A DNA stretch of 49,076 nucleotides from UBA1738 sp045538755 (GTDB lineage: Bacteria > Bacillota > Clostridia > UBA1381), in NCBI GenBank assembly GCA_045538755.1, contig JAZQEC010000018.1, positions 1 to 49,076 on the forward strand. The letters run 5' to 3'. This document shows, one piece after another, positions 16,812-24,305 of this stretch (position 1 is its first letter; the number at the start of each line of letters is the position of its first letter). The translations under genes were made by a program, and so were the position numbers. Below the pieces are notes generated by a model. It was not told the origin of the DNA and searched no databases. It worked only from the letters and a program-made list of their open reading frames with translations.

Positions 16812-17396
16812 CTACATCAGCTTTAAAAGCGCCTGTTTCACCATTTCCTCAACAGGAAGTGATTGGTCAACCTTAGAAACCGCCTTTTTGGCTTCCTGCT
16901 GTGAATATCCCAAAACCACAAGGGCGCTTACAGCTTCCATACCGCTGTCATCAGCAACAATCTCTGCGCTAAAGGATTCATCAGCCACAACGTCAACATT
17001 TTTAAGCTTGTCCTTAAGCTCCAAAATGACCCTTTGTGCCATTTTTGCGCCAACTCCATTTGCCTTTGTAAGTGTTTTTGCATCGTTCGTAATTACCGAT
17101 AATACAAGTTGATTAGGAGTCACAACAGACAAAATTGAAAGCGCAGCTTTTGGCCCAACTCCCGAAACTGACAAAAGATGTAAAAACATAGTAAGCTCAT
17201 CATTTGTTACAAATCCATAAATATCAAAAATATCTTCTCTTACATAAACATAAGTATAGAATGTCACATCTGATGATACAGTAACAGCATCCAAACTGTT
17301 TTGAGACGTGTAAATTTTATACCCTACTCCGTCATTATCTAAAACAACAAAGTTATCCTGTTTTAAAACAAGCTCACCTTTTAAATAGTAGTACAT
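16812..17396 (-). CDS. ruvA: Holliday junction DNA-binding protein RuvA
   Basis: RuvA binds four-way junctions as a tetramer and loads RuvB. The 194-residue protein has the N-terminal OB fold (MYYYLKGELVLK), helix-hairpin-helix segments LLSVSGVGPKAALSIL and LTKANGVGAKMAQRVILEL, and the C-terminal RuvB-binding domain (AVSALVVLGYSQQEAKKAV). The start has AAGGAAGG 8 nt upstream. It heads ruvA-ruvB-amidase-queA and has its own extended -10 promoter, so ruvC is separated from it by 125 nt. Confidence 0.97.
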   Translation of the reverse strand: MYYYLKGELVLKQDNFVVLDNDGVGYKIYTSQNSLDAVTVSSDVTFYTYVYVREDIFDIYGFVTNDELTMFLHLLSVSGVGPKAALSILSVVTPNQLVLSVITNDAKTLTKANGVGAKMAQRVILELKDKLKNVDVVADESFSAEIVADDSGMEAVSALVVLGYSQQEAKKAVSKVDQSLPVEEMVKQALLKLM

Positions 17397-17461
17397 TTGT
17401 ATTTCCTTCCTTTGAAAGCTCCGTTAGGGAATCTTCTCCCAATTATACAGGCTATGCTTAA

Positions 17462-17470
17462 ATTATATCA
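17462..17470 (-). promoter_or_regulatory. Extended -10 promoter of ruvA
   Basis: TGATATAAT on the minus strand (17470-17462) is a TGn-extended consensus -10. The -35 position is poor (ATGCCA). Confidence 0.6.
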
Positions 17471-17521
17471 TATTTTGTCGCATTTGGCATTTACGTTTAC
17501 ATTACAAGTATGTAACGGATT

Positions 17522-18022
17522 TTACAGTCTGTTCTCGCCAAGCTCTTCATTCATTTTGGCAGAATGTGCATGGCAAATTGCAACCGCTAATGCATCTGCA
17601 GCATCGTCGGGTTTTGGAATTGCATTTAGATTCAGAAGCATTTTTACCATCTGCTGGATTTGACCTTTTTCTGCCCTTCCATATCCCGTAACCGCCTGTT
17701 TTATTTGAAGCGGCGTATATTCATATATAGGTATTTCTGCCGTTGCAACTTCTGCCACCAAAACACCCCTTGCCTGCGCAACAGCGATTGCAGTCTTTGC
17801 GTTGTTATTAAAAAATAATTCTTCTATCGCTACCGCATCTGGCTTATATTTATGCAAATATTCGCATATTTCTTCTTTTATCTTTTTAAGGCGCAGACTT
17901 GTTATCATAGATGAGTGTGTCGTGATTGCATTATACTCAATCGGTCGGAACTTATTTCCCTTGTATTCAAGCACTCCTATACCCACAATAGCATATCCTG
18001 GGTCAATACCTAAAATAATCAC
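17522..18022 (-). CDS. ruvC: Crossover junction endodeoxyribonuclease RuvC
   Basis: RuvC resolves Holliday junctions by symmetric cleavage. The 166-residue protein has the RNase H-like catalytic set: D7 in LGIDPGYAIVGIG, E67 in VAIEELFFNNN, and the C-terminal aspartates in KPDDAADALAVAICHAH. The start is GTG 18020-18022 with GGAGG 8 nt upstream. It is divergent from argG and is separated from ruvA by 125 nt. Confidence 0.97.
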   Translation of the reverse strand: MIILGIDPGYAIVGIGVLEYKGNKFRPIEYNAITTHSSMITSLRLKKIKEEICEYLHKYKPDAVAIEELFFNNNAKTAIAVAQARGVLVAEVATAEIPIYEYTPLQIKQAVTGYGRAEKGQIQQMVKMLLNLNAIPKPDDAADALAVAICHAHSAKMNEELGENRL

Positions 18023-18066
18023 AAAAAATGCCTCCTGTTTTTATATACTTTTATCACATTTTACTA

Positions 18067-18095
18067 TTGCATAATTATAAACTAAAATGTATAAT
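18067..18095 (+). promoter_or_regulatory. argG promoter
   Basis: TTGCAT (18067-18072), a 17-bp spacer and TATAAT (18090-18095) lie about 70 nt before the argG start. I see no convincing ArgR box in the leader. Confidence 0.7.
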
Positions 18096-18162
18096 AATAC
18101 TTAGATAATAAATTTAAGTCGAATATACATATATTGTATAACAAAAAAGGAGGAATTTCAAT

Positions 18163-19392
18163 ATGTCAAAAGAAAAAGTTGTTCTCGCATACTCAGGAGG
18201 ACTTGATACATCAATCATCATTCCTTGGCTCAAGGAAAACTACGACTATGAAGTAATTGCAGTTTGCGGCGATGTTGGTCAGGGAAAAGAAACAGACGGT
18301 CTTGAAGAACGTGCAAAAAAAGCAGGTGCTTCAAAGCTTTATATCGCTGATTTAAAGGCTGAATACGTTAAGGACTACATCTGGCCTGTTGTTAAATCAG
18401 GTGCAGAATATGAAGGCAAGTATCTTTTAGGCACTTCGCACGCTCGTCCTATAATTGCAAAAAAATTAGTTGAGATTGCAGAAAAAGAAGGTGCAACCGC
18501 AATTTGTCACGGTTGTACAGGTAAAGGAAATGATCAGGTTCGTTTTGAGCTTACAATAAAGGCTTTAAATCCAAGTCTTAAAGTTATTGCACCTTGGAGA
18601 ATTTGGGATATCAAATCCCGCGAAGATGCCGTTGACTACGCAAATGCACACGGCATTGAAATACCTGTTACAAAAAAAGAGCTTTACTCACGTGACCGTA
18701 ATGTATGGCACATCAGCCACGAAGGTATGGACCTTGAAAATCCAGCAAATGAGCCACAGCTGGATAGTCTTTTAAAGCTTGGTGTTTCGCCCGAGAAAGC
18801 ACCTGATGAGGCAAAGTATGTTACAATTAGCTTTGAAAAGGGCGAGGCTGTTGCACTTGACGGAAAGAAGATGGAGCCTTTAGCACTACTTGAAGAACTT
18901 AACAAAATCGGCGGTGCTTACGGCGTAGGTATTGCAGATATCGTTGAAGACCGTCTTGTTGGTATGAAGTCAAGAGGTGTTTATGAAACTCCGGGCGGAA
19001 CAATCCTTTATGCAGCTATCAAAGAGCTTGAATACCTTTGCCTTGACCGTGATACACAGAGCTTCAAACGCCAGAGCGCAGTTAAGTTTGCAGAGCTTGT
19101 ATATGACGGAAAGTGGTTTACACCGCTACGTGAGGCTATGAGCGCCATGTTCGACGTTATGGACGAAACTGTTACAGGTGATGTTAAGCTTAAGCTTTAT
19201 AAAGGCAACATCTACCCTGCAGGTTCTACAAGCCCGTATTCACTTTATAATGAAGACATTGCTTCATTCGGTGATTCACACGAGCTTTATTCGCACAAAG
19301 ACAGTGAAGGCTTTATCAATCTTTACGGTCTACCACTCAAGGTTCGTGCTATGATGATGAACAAACACGGAGAAAACAAGTATAAAAAATAA
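18163..19392 (+). CDS. argG: Argininosuccinate synthase
   Basis: ArgG joins citrulline and aspartate with ATP in arginine biosynthesis. The 409-residue protein has the PP-loop AYSGGLDTS (residues 9-17), GCTGKGNDQVRFE, and the ESRGVYETPGG-like segment MKSRGVYETPGGTILY. AGGAGG lies 9 nt before the ATG. argH follows 82 nt downstream, but a terminator and a separate promoter lie in the gap. Other arginine genes are not in the window. Confidence 0.98.
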   Translation: MSKEKVVLAYSGGLDTSIIIPWLKENYDYEVIAVCGDVGQGKETDGLEERAKKAGASKLYIADLKAEYVKDYIWPVVKSGAEYEGKYLLGTSHARPIIAKKLVEIAEKEGATAICHGCTGKGNDQVRFELTIKALNPSLKVIAPWRIWDIKSREDAVDYANAHGIEIPVTKKELYSRDRNVWHISHEGMDLENPANEPQLDSLLKLGVSPEKAPDEAKYVTISFEKGEAVALDGKKMEPLALLEELNKIGGAYGVGIADIVEDRLVGMKSRGVYETPGGTILYAAIKELEYLCLDRDTQSFKRQSAVKFAELVYDGKWFTPLREAMSAMFDVMDETVTGDVKLKLYKGNIYPAGSTSPYSLYNEDIASFGDSHELYSHKDSEGFINLYGLPLKVRAMMMNKHGENKYKK

Positions 19393-19403
19393 TTAAAACA
19401 GTA

Positions 19404-19432
19404 TTGAGACTTCCGGATTTTTATGATATAAT
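19404..19432 (+). promoter_or_regulatory. argH promoter lying inside the argG terminator hairpin
   Basis: TTGAGA (19404-19409), a 17-bp spacer and TGA-extended TATAAT (19427-19432) fall across the 5' arm and loop of the hairpin at 19409-19445. Confidence 0.65.
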
Positions 19433-19449
19433 AAAGTCCGGAAGTTTTA
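19409..19449 (+). terminator. argG terminator hairpin
   Basis: ACTTCCGGA (19409-19417) pairs perfectly with TCCGGAAGT (19437-19445) and is followed by TTTT. The 19-nt loop contains the -10 of the argH promoter. Confidence 0.65.
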
Positions 19450-19474
19450 AATTTTACAAAGGAGTTTATTTTAT

Positions 19475-20854
19475 ATGGCAAAATTATGGGGCGGACGGTT
19501 CCAGAAAAACACCGATGCAAAGGTTGATGATTTTAACTCATCAATCAGATTCGACCAGAGAATGTACAAACAGGACATCAAGGGAAGCATTGCACATGCA
19601 AAAATGCTCGGAAAACAGGGCATTATAAGCCTTGAGGATTCCGAAAAGATTGTTTTGGGGCTTACAGAAATCTTATCCGACATTGAAAATGGTAAAGTGG
19701 AATTTCTAATTGATGCAGAAGACATACATATGAACATAGAAAAGCTTTTGACCGACAAAATCGGCGAAAGCGGAAAAAGGCTTCACACTGGCAGGAGCCG
19801 TAACGATCAGGTGGCACTTGACATAAGAATGTATCTAATGGACGAAATTTCCGAAATTTCTGAAATGCTTAAATCTCTTATGACAACACTTTTATCTCTT
19901 GCAAAAGATCATACAGAAACGATTATGCCAGGTTATACGCATCTTCAAAAAGCACAACCTGTCACATTTGCACATCACCTAATGGCATATTTCGAAATGA
20001 CAAAGCGTGATTTGTCACGTCTTTCCGACTGCAGAGAGCGCACTAATGTAATGCCTTTAGGCTCTGGCGCGCTGGCAGGCACTACATATCCTTTAGACAG
20101 AGAATTTGTAGCTGGCGAGCTTGGATTTGCCGAAGTTTCGCAAAATTCATTAGACGGCGTATCCGATCGTGATTTTGCGATTGAGCTCGCAAGCTGTCTT
20201 TCAATTATAATGATGCATCTGTCACGTTTTTGCGAGGAGTTGATTTTATGGTCGAGCCATGAATTTTCATTCGTCGAAATGGACGATGCATATTCAACAG
20301 GTTCGTCGATTATGCCACAGAAGAAAAATCCTGACGTTGCAGAATTAATCCGCGGAAAAACTGGTCGTGTTTACGGACATCTAATGGGGCTTTTGACAAC
20401 AATGAAGGGCATTCCGCTTGCATACAACAAGGATATGCAAGAAGACAAAGAGCCAATTTTCGACGCAGTTGACACAGTTAAGCTTTGTCTGCCTGTTTTC
20501 ATTGATATGATTACTACAATGAAGGTAAGAAAAGAAAATATGCTAAAGGGCGCAAAAGGTGGATTTACCAACGCAACAGACGTTGCAGACTACCTTGTAA
20601 AAAAAGGTATGCCATTTCGTGACGCACACGCCGTTGTAGGAAAGCTCGTTTTCTATTCTATAAGCAAAGACAAATCTCTAGACCAACTTACAATCGACGA
20701 ATTCAAGGAATTCTCAAACATTATTGAAGATGATATATATGATGCAATAAGTATGGAAACCTGCGTAAACGGCAGAACAGTCATTGGTGGTCCTGCAAAA
20801 GAGACTGCAAAAAAAGCAATTCAAAAAGCTGAACAGTATCTTCAAAATCTATAA
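19475..20854 (+). CDS. argH: Argininosuccinate lyase
   Basis: ArgH splits argininosuccinate into arginine and fumarate. The 459-residue protein shows MAKLWGGRF, HTGRSRNDQVALD, GYTHLQKAQPVTFAHH and the superfamily signature GSSIMPQKKNPD. Length is normal. AAAGGAG precedes the ATG. It is followed by a structured noncoding stretch rather than by another gene. Confidence 0.98.
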   Translation: MAKLWGGRFQKNTDAKVDDFNSSIRFDQRMYKQDIKGSIAHAKMLGKQGIISLEDSEKIVLGLTEILSDIENGKVEFLIDAEDIHMNIEKLLTDKIGESGKRLHTGRSRNDQVALDIRMYLMDEISEISEMLKSLMTTLLSLAKDHTETIMPGYTHLQKAQPVTFAHHLMAYFEMTKRDLSRLSDCRERTNVMPLGSGALAGTTYPLDREFVAGELGFAEVSQNSLDGVSDRDFAIELASCLSIIMMHLSRFCEELILWSSHEFSFVEMDDAYSTGSSIMPQKKNPDVAELIRGKTGRVYGHLMGLLTTMKGIPLAYNKDMQEDKEPIFDAVDTVKLCLPVFIDMITTMKVRKENMLKGAKGGFTNATDVADYLVKKGMPFRDAHAVVGKLVFYSISKDKSLDQLTIDEFKEFSNIIEDDIYDAISMETCVNGRTVIGGPAKETAKKAIQKAEQYLQNL

Positions 20855-20865
20855 ATATAACAACC

Positions 20866-21092
20866 ACTAATCTTCCGAACTATTCTGTCCTCAGGACGGG
20901 ATATTACAGGCTTAGACGAATAAGTAAGACGTGAAAGTATGATGCTTCATTGGAGCCATAACCACCAGTGCTCTGGTGACTTGTCCAGTCCCTATAAGGG
21001 ATATTGCTATATTGACCTTCGTAATGAGACACGGAAGGCTTAATACTGCATTACAAAAAAAAGACAGCCACACATAGACGGCTGTCTTTTTT
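20866..21092 (+). ncRNA. Candidate structured RNA after argH, ending in a terminator (6S-like shape, not identified)
   Basis: About 190 nt of non-coding, more GC-balanced sequence follow argH and end in a strong terminator. Visible hairpins include a GTCC/GGAC helix near 20889, CACCAG/CTGGTG (near 20970), TCCCT/AGGGA (near 20992), and CCTTCGT with ACGGAAGG (about 21016-21038). CTTCCG at 20872 can also pair with CGGAAG at 21032, closing the whole molecule. An elongated hairpin with a closing helix, this length and a terminator resemble 6S RNA, but I cannot confirm any family. I found no tmRNA, SRP, RNase P or T-box signature. No clear -35/-10 pair was found upstream, so it might instead be a 3'-UTR RNA of argH. 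Confidence 0.5.
21057..21092 (+). terminator. Strong terminator of the candidate RNA/argH transcript
   Basis: GACAGCC (21063-21069) pairs with GGCTGTC (21080-21086), extended by A/T pairs, and ends in TTTTTT. Confidence 0.88.
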
Positions 21093-21126
21093 GTATAGTA
21101 AAAACTAAAATCAATATTTCAAAATA

Positions 21127-21168
21127 AAAACAGAACAACCTAGATTTTAATCTAAATTGTTCTGTTTT
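21127..21168. terminator. Second hairpin, terminator-like on the minus strand
   Basis: A 12-bp outer stem AAAACAGAACAA/TTGTTCTGTTTT (21127-21138 with 21157-21168) holds an inner TAGATT/AATCTA stem. The T run lies on the minus side, so it would stop transcripts coming from the tRNA-Leu/tRNA-Gln unit. Confidence 0.6.
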
Positions 21169-21180
21169 AGTGGAAGAGTC

Positions 21181-21311
21181 GAACGGTTTAGATGCATATA
21201 AAATAAGCTTTGCAAAAGCAAAGCAAACTTAACTTCTTCCCTTTTCACTCTTACTTATTACTTTCCAAAAATCGACAAGTCTTTTCAGGGAATAGTGAAG
21301 AGGTAATAAGT
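21181..21311. repeat. Repeat debris: shared 15-mer, small hairpin and copy 2 of the palindromic repeat arms
   Basis: The stretch begins with GAACGGTTTAGATGC (21181-21195), nearly identical to 31121-31135. A GCTTTGC/GCAAAGC hairpin follows, then the arm TTTTCACTCTTACTTATTAC (21243-21262) shared with 12856-12948, and an inverted partner GTGAAGAGGTAATAAGTAAA (21295-21314). A 12-nt direct repeat AAAATCGACAAG occurs at 21268-21279 and 21312-21323. Confidence 0.6.
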
Positions 21312-21347
21312 AAAATCGACAAGATTCTGTCGAACCTTGTCGATTTT
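21312..21347 (-). terminator. Terminator of the tRNA-Leu/tRNA-Gln unit
   Basis: A perfect 12-bp stem (AAAATCGACAAG 21312-21323 with 21336-21347) begins directly after the tRNA-Gln CCA end. The T run on the minus strand is short. Confidence 0.7.
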
Positions 21348-21421
21348 TGGCAGCGGGAACAGGATTCGAACCCGTACAGAGTGAGTCAGAGTCACTAGTG
21401 CTACCTTTACACCATCCCGCT
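21348..21421 (-). tRNA. tRNA-Gln (anticodon CTG)
   Basis: The 74-nt minus-strand sequence folds as a cloverleaf with acceptor AGCGGGA/TCCCGCT, discriminator G and an encoded CCA. The anticodon arm AGTGA-CTCTGAC-TCACT presents CTG, reading CAG codons. The T arm contains GGGTTCGAATCC. It is 15 nt downstream of tRNA-Leu and shares its promoter. Confidence 0.95.
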
Positions 21422-21436
21422 ATATTAATAAAATGT

Positions 21437-21521
21437 TGGTGCGAGGGACGAGACTTGAACTCGCAAGGTAAAAACCACACGCCCCTCAAACGTGCGCGTC
21501 TGCCGATTCCGCCACCCTCGC
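21437..21521 (-). tRNA. tRNA-Leu (anticodon GAG)
   Basis: This 85-nt class II tRNA has acceptor GCGAGGG/CCCTCGC, an encoded CCA, and a long variable arm (TGGTTTTTACCT region). The anticodon loop TTGAGGG presents GAG, reading CTC and CTT. It is the first gene of the two-tRNA unit. Confidence 0.95.
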
Positions 21522-21538
21522 CTATTCACAACTTCATT

Positions 21539-21567
21539 ATTATAACAAATCTTTTGCCATTTGTCAA
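21539..21567 (-). promoter_or_regulatory. Consensus sigma-A promoter of the tRNA-Leu/tRNA-Gln unit
   Basis: Perfect TTGACA (21567-21562), a 17-bp spacer and perfect TATAAT (21544-21539) lie on the minus strand, 18 nt before tRNA-Leu. Confidence 0.9.
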
Positions 21568-21734
21568 CAATTATTTTATTTTTTTTCAAAAAAATTATTC
21601 CTTCCTTTTACAAAATTATTACCATAATTATTATAAATTTAGTAGATAAAAATTTCTGTATTTATCAAAGACTTCACATTAAGCATATTCATTTCATTTC
21701 GATATTATTCGACAAAATTTCGAATTTATATAGG

Positions 21735-21763
21735 TTGACCTCTTTACATAAATATGCTAAACT
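21735..21763 (+). promoter_or_regulatory. Promoter of the HTH regulator gene
   Basis: TTGACC (21735-21740), a 17-bp spacer and TAAACT (21758-21763) lie 22 nt upstream of the ATG. Confidence 0.65.
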
Positions 21764-21785
21764 ATCAATACAAGGAGTGATTAAT

Positions 21786-22172
21786 ATGAATATCGACAGC
21801 ATAGTTTATCGAAATATGGAGCACCTTCTCACAAAATACGGAATCAGCGAGCGGCTTTGCACCATTTCATGTAATTTAAATCCTAACTTCTTCGTAAATT
21901 ACAGAAAAGGCAGAACCAAACACTTTAGAATTTGCGACCTTATTTCGGTTGCAGCCTTTTTTGAAGTTAGCATGGACTATCTCTGCCAATACAAAAATGT
22001 CAGTGATGAGTTTTTTCAGCCGAAACATAAACTAAAGCCAAGAGACGAAAAGGTTATTATGAACGGCATTCATAAGCTTGATCCGATAGGGCGCATCAAC
22101 ATTGCGGCTGCATTGAACGCAGAAATCAAAGCCTCAAAAGAGCGCTTACATACAAGGCAACAAAAATCATAA
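21786..22172 (+). CDS. Small XRE-like HTH DNA-binding protein
   Basis: The 128-residue product has an N-terminal helix-turn-helix of the Cro/CI type: NMEHLLTKYGISERLCTI, then SCNLNPNFFVNYRKGRTKHF as recognition helix and FRICDLISVAAFFEVSMDYL as the following helices. The C-terminal half is helical and basic. The frame extends upstream to 21561, but ATG 21786 with AAGGAG at the right distance and a promoter at 21735 decide the start. It precedes the eutS-eutP genes, but a terminator lies between, so regulation of that operon is only a possibility. The specific target is unknown. Confidence 0.82.
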   Translation: MNIDSIVYRNMEHLLTKYGISERLCTISCNLNPNFFVNYRKGRTKHFRICDLISVAAFFEVSMDYLCQYKNVSDEFFQPKHKLKPRDEKVIMNGIHKLDPIGRINIAAALNAEIKASKERLHTRQQKS

Positions 22173-22196
22173 CTTTTTGTTGCTTTTTATTTTTTT
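22157..22196 (+). terminator. Terminator of the HTH gene, overlapping its 3' end
   Basis: GCAACAAAAA (22157-22166) pairs with TTTTTGTTGC (22174-22183), followed by a long T-rich run. The 5' arm is inside the coding sequence. Confidence 0.8.
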
Positions 22197-22208
22197 TTGT
22201 GATATAAT
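22180..22208 (+). promoter_or_regulatory. Promoter of the eutS operon
   Basis: TTGCTT (22180-22185), a 17-bp T-rich spacer and TGA-extended TATAAT (22203-22208) overlap the preceding terminator. The ATG is 33 nt further on. Confidence 0.65.
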
Positions 22209-22241
22209 TTATTATGAGTATTCTGAAAAGGAGAGATAAAT

Positions 22242-22625
22242 ATGGATATTACAGATGCCATATTAAAAGACGGCAAAGACAAACTAAGAATAATACAGGA
22301 ATTAGTTCCCGGAAAACAAATAACCCTTGCTCATATTATAGCAAGTCCTGACGATATTCTTTATAAAAAATTAGGGCTTAACCCTGAAATTGACTATAAT
22401 CGTGATTCTATTGGAATAATCACTATGTCGCCAGCAGAAACTGCTGTTATTGCCGCAGATATTGCTATGAAATCATCAAACATTGAGCTTGGATTTGTAG
22501 ACCGTTTCAGTGGAACTTTAATCATCACTGGTACTGTTTCAAATACCGAGACTGCTGTTCACGCAATTTGTGACTATGCTACTCAAAAGCTCGGCTTCGC
22601 AGTATGTGACATAACAAAAACCTGA
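22242..22625 (+). CDS. eutS: Orphan bacterial microcompartment shell protein, EutS/PduU type
   Basis: The 127-residue protein matches the circularly permuted BMC-domain shell proteins EutS/PduU: RIIQELVPGKQITLAHIIA near residue 16, IGIITMSPAETAVIAADIA near 57, and GFVDRFSGTLIITGTVSNTE near 83. EutS forms bent hexamers in ethanolamine-utilisation microcompartments. AAGGAGAG precedes the ATG, and the stop overlaps the start of eutP (TGATG), so the two are translationally coupled. No other shell protein, lyase or aldehyde dehydrogenase is within about 20 kb on either side. It may serve a distant operon or have a compartment-free role. Confidence 0.9.
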   Translation: MDITDAILKDGKDKLRIIQELVPGKQITLAHIIASPDDILYKKLGLNPEIDYNRDSIGIITMSPAETAVIAADIAMKSSNIELGFVDRFSGTLIITGTVSNTETAVHAICDYATQKLGFAVCDITKT

Positions 22626-23089
22626 TGAAAAAGATTATACTTGTCGGTCGAAGCGAAAGCGGTAAAACTACACTTATTCAGGCATTAAAAGGCGAAAAGA
22701 TACAGTATCACAAAACTCAGTATGTTAACCATTTTGACGTTATAATTGATACGCCCGGTGAATACTGTGAAACACGTAATTTAGGCGCTGCACTTGCAAT
22801 GTACACATTCGAAGCTGATGTTGTCGGTCTTCTTTTAAGTGCAACTGAGCCTTATTCCCTGTTTTCACCTTGCTGTGCAGTTATGGCAAACCGTCCGGTA
22901 ATCGGTATTGTTACAAAAACCGACCATCCTGATGCAAATCCCGAGCGTGCTGCCCAATGGCTTAAACTTGCTGGCTGTGAAAAAGTATTTTTTACTTCGT
23001 CATATAATCACGACGGAATTGTAGATATTTTAGAATACTTAAAAGAAAACGGCGATATTTTGCCTTGGGAACAGGATAGAAAGGAGTGA
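22625..23089 (+). CDS. eutP: EutP/PduV family small GTPase-like protein
   Basis: The 154-residue P-loop protein is the usual companion of EutS. It has Walker A GRSESGKTTL (residues 8-17), DTPGEYCE as the G3 region and TKTDHPDA as the G4 region. PduV was implicated in microcompartment positioning in E. coli, and EutP in Salmonella was reported to have acetate kinase activity; neither role is shown here. The gene begins within the eutS stop codon and ends 4 nt before ireB, so eutS, eutP, ireB and the phosphatase gene probably form one transcript. Confidence 0.9.
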   Translation: MKKIILVGRSESGKTTLIQALKGEKIQYHKTQYVNHFDVIIDTPGEYCETRNLGAALAMYTFEADVVGLLLSATEPYSLFSPCCAVMANRPVIGIVTKTDHPDANPERAAQWLKLAGCEKVFFTSSYNHDGIVDILEYLKENGDILPWEQDRKE

Positions 23090-23093
23090 ATTT

Positions 23094-23348
23094 ATGGATT
23101 TTAAAAATGATACACGAAAAATCAGCATCGAGCTTGATAAAGCAGCTGAAGTTCATGAAATTATATCCTTGGTATATGATGCATTGGTTGTAAAGGGCTA
23201 TGACCCAATCAGTCAGATTGTAGGATACATTCTTTCCGATGATCCTACCTACATCACAAGCTACAATGGCGCAAGAAGTCTTATTGTAAAAGTTGAACGT
23301 GATGAACTTTTAGAAGAACTTGTCAGAAGCTATATAAAAAATATTTAA
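23094..23348 (+). CDS. ireB: IreB family regulatory phosphoprotein (UPF0297)
   Basis: The 84-residue protein is a member of the IreB/YrzL (DUF965) family: FKNDTRKISIELDKAAEV at the N-terminus, KGYDPISQIVGYILSDDPTY in the middle and RDELLEELVRSYI at the end. In Enterococcus IreB is phosphorylated by the Ser/Thr kinase IreK and affects cephalosporin resistance. In most Firmicutes it sits next to alaS or ruvX; here it is between eutP and a tyrosine-phosphatase-type gene. AAAGGAG precedes the ATG. Confidence 0.92.
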   Translation: MDFKNDTRKISIELDKAAEVHEIISLVYDALVVKGYDPISQIVGYILSDDPTYITSYNGARSLIVKVERDELLEELVRSYIKNI

Positions 23349-23361
23349 CAGGTGAATATAT

Positions 23362-24114
23362 ATGATAGACTTCCATTCTCATATATTGCCCGGCGTAGAT
23401 GACGGCGCAGAGAGCATAGAAACAAGTCTTGAAATGCTCCGAAAATCCGCTGATGCCGGTGTGAATACCGTTATAGCCACATCGCACTGTTATCCTTTAG
23501 ACGAAGAGACAATAGAACTTTTTTTAAAAAAACGTGATGCGGCATTTAATCTTCTTCAATCAGCAATCAAAACACAAAAAGAACCTCTGCCCAAAGTTAT
23601 AAAGGGCGCAGAGGTACATATATCAAAAGGTATGTCAAGCCTTAAAAATCTCGATGCACTTTGTATCGAAAATACTAACTATATTTTACTTGAAATGCCT
23701 TACGAAAAATGGACAGACGAAATATTTGAAGAGATATATCAAATAACACTCAAGAAATTAAAACCTATACTTGCACATATTGACAGATATATAAGTCAGG
23801 AAAAGCAGTTTGGTGAGCTTTTTTCACTAAATGTTCTTTTTCAGATGAATGCAAGTGCGTTTTCGGACAAAGCATCCAGAAAAAAAGCCATTAACCTTTT
23901 TTCAAATGATGCCCTTCATGTTATAGGCAGCGATATGCACAACCTTACAACTCGTCCGCCTAATCTTGCACAGGCATATAATATAATTGCAGAAAAATTT
24001 GGTTGGGAATATGAAGACTATTTAAAACACAATTCTGAAAGAATTATAAAAAACAAAGATGCACTTCCGACACGCCTACCAAAACTCGGATTTATGAAAA
24101 AATTGAAAATTTAG
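23362..24114 (+). CDS. PHP-domain phosphatase of the CpsB/CapC/YwqE type
   Basis: The 250-residue protein has the PHP metal-binding motifs MIDFHSHILPGVDDGAES at the start, ATSHCYP near residue 49, LAHIDRYI near 148 and GSDMHNLTTRPP near 201. This is the manganese-dependent protein-tyrosine phosphatase family that opposes bacterial tyrosine kinases of capsule systems (CpsB, YwqE). No CpsC/D-type kinase gene is beside it. It ends the eutS operon and is followed by a strong terminator. Confidence 0.88.
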   Translation: MIDFHSHILPGVDDGAESIETSLEMLRKSADAGVNTVIATSHCYPLDEETIELFLKKRDAAFNLLQSAIKTQKEPLPKVIKGAEVHISKGMSSLKNLDALCIENTNYILLEMPYEKWTDEIFEEIYQITLKKLKPILAHIDRYISQEKQFGELFSLNVLFQMNASAFSDKASRKKAINLFSNDALHVIGSDMHNLTTRPPNLAQAYNIIAEKFGWEYEDYLKHNSERIIKNKDALPTRLPKLGFMKKLKI

Positions 24115-24123
24115 CTCTTTTTA

Positions 24124-24162
24124 AAATGATGGTAAACACAAAAAGTGTTTACCATCATTTTT
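24124..24162 (+). terminator. Terminator of the eutS-eutP-ireB-phosphatase operon
   Basis: A perfect 16-bp stem (24124-24139 with 24145-24160) and AAAAA loop is followed by a T run. The 140 nt after it up to 24305 contain no gene I can support. Confidence 0.9.
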
Positions 24163-24305
24163 ATAATATACTAAACAAGCGTTTCTTTACTAACTAAAGC
24201 AAACTTAAATAAACTTTTGTATTTTAGCTGTTAGCGTACATTTTTTCTTTATAGCTATAAAAAACTATATTTACCTCTGCCTCGATTACTTTAACAGCTT
24301 CACTT

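Noticed and set aside
18023..18162. ArgR operator upstream of argG
   Set aside because: The region is A/T-rich but contains no convincing TGAATAxxxATTCA-type palindrome.
21561..21785. N-terminal extension of the HTH protein
   Set aside because: The upstream frame is low-complexity A/T sequence containing the promoter at 21735-21763.
22242..24114. Complete ethanolamine-utilisation operon
   Set aside because: Only eutS and eutP are present; no eutABC, eutE, eutG or other shell genes follow.
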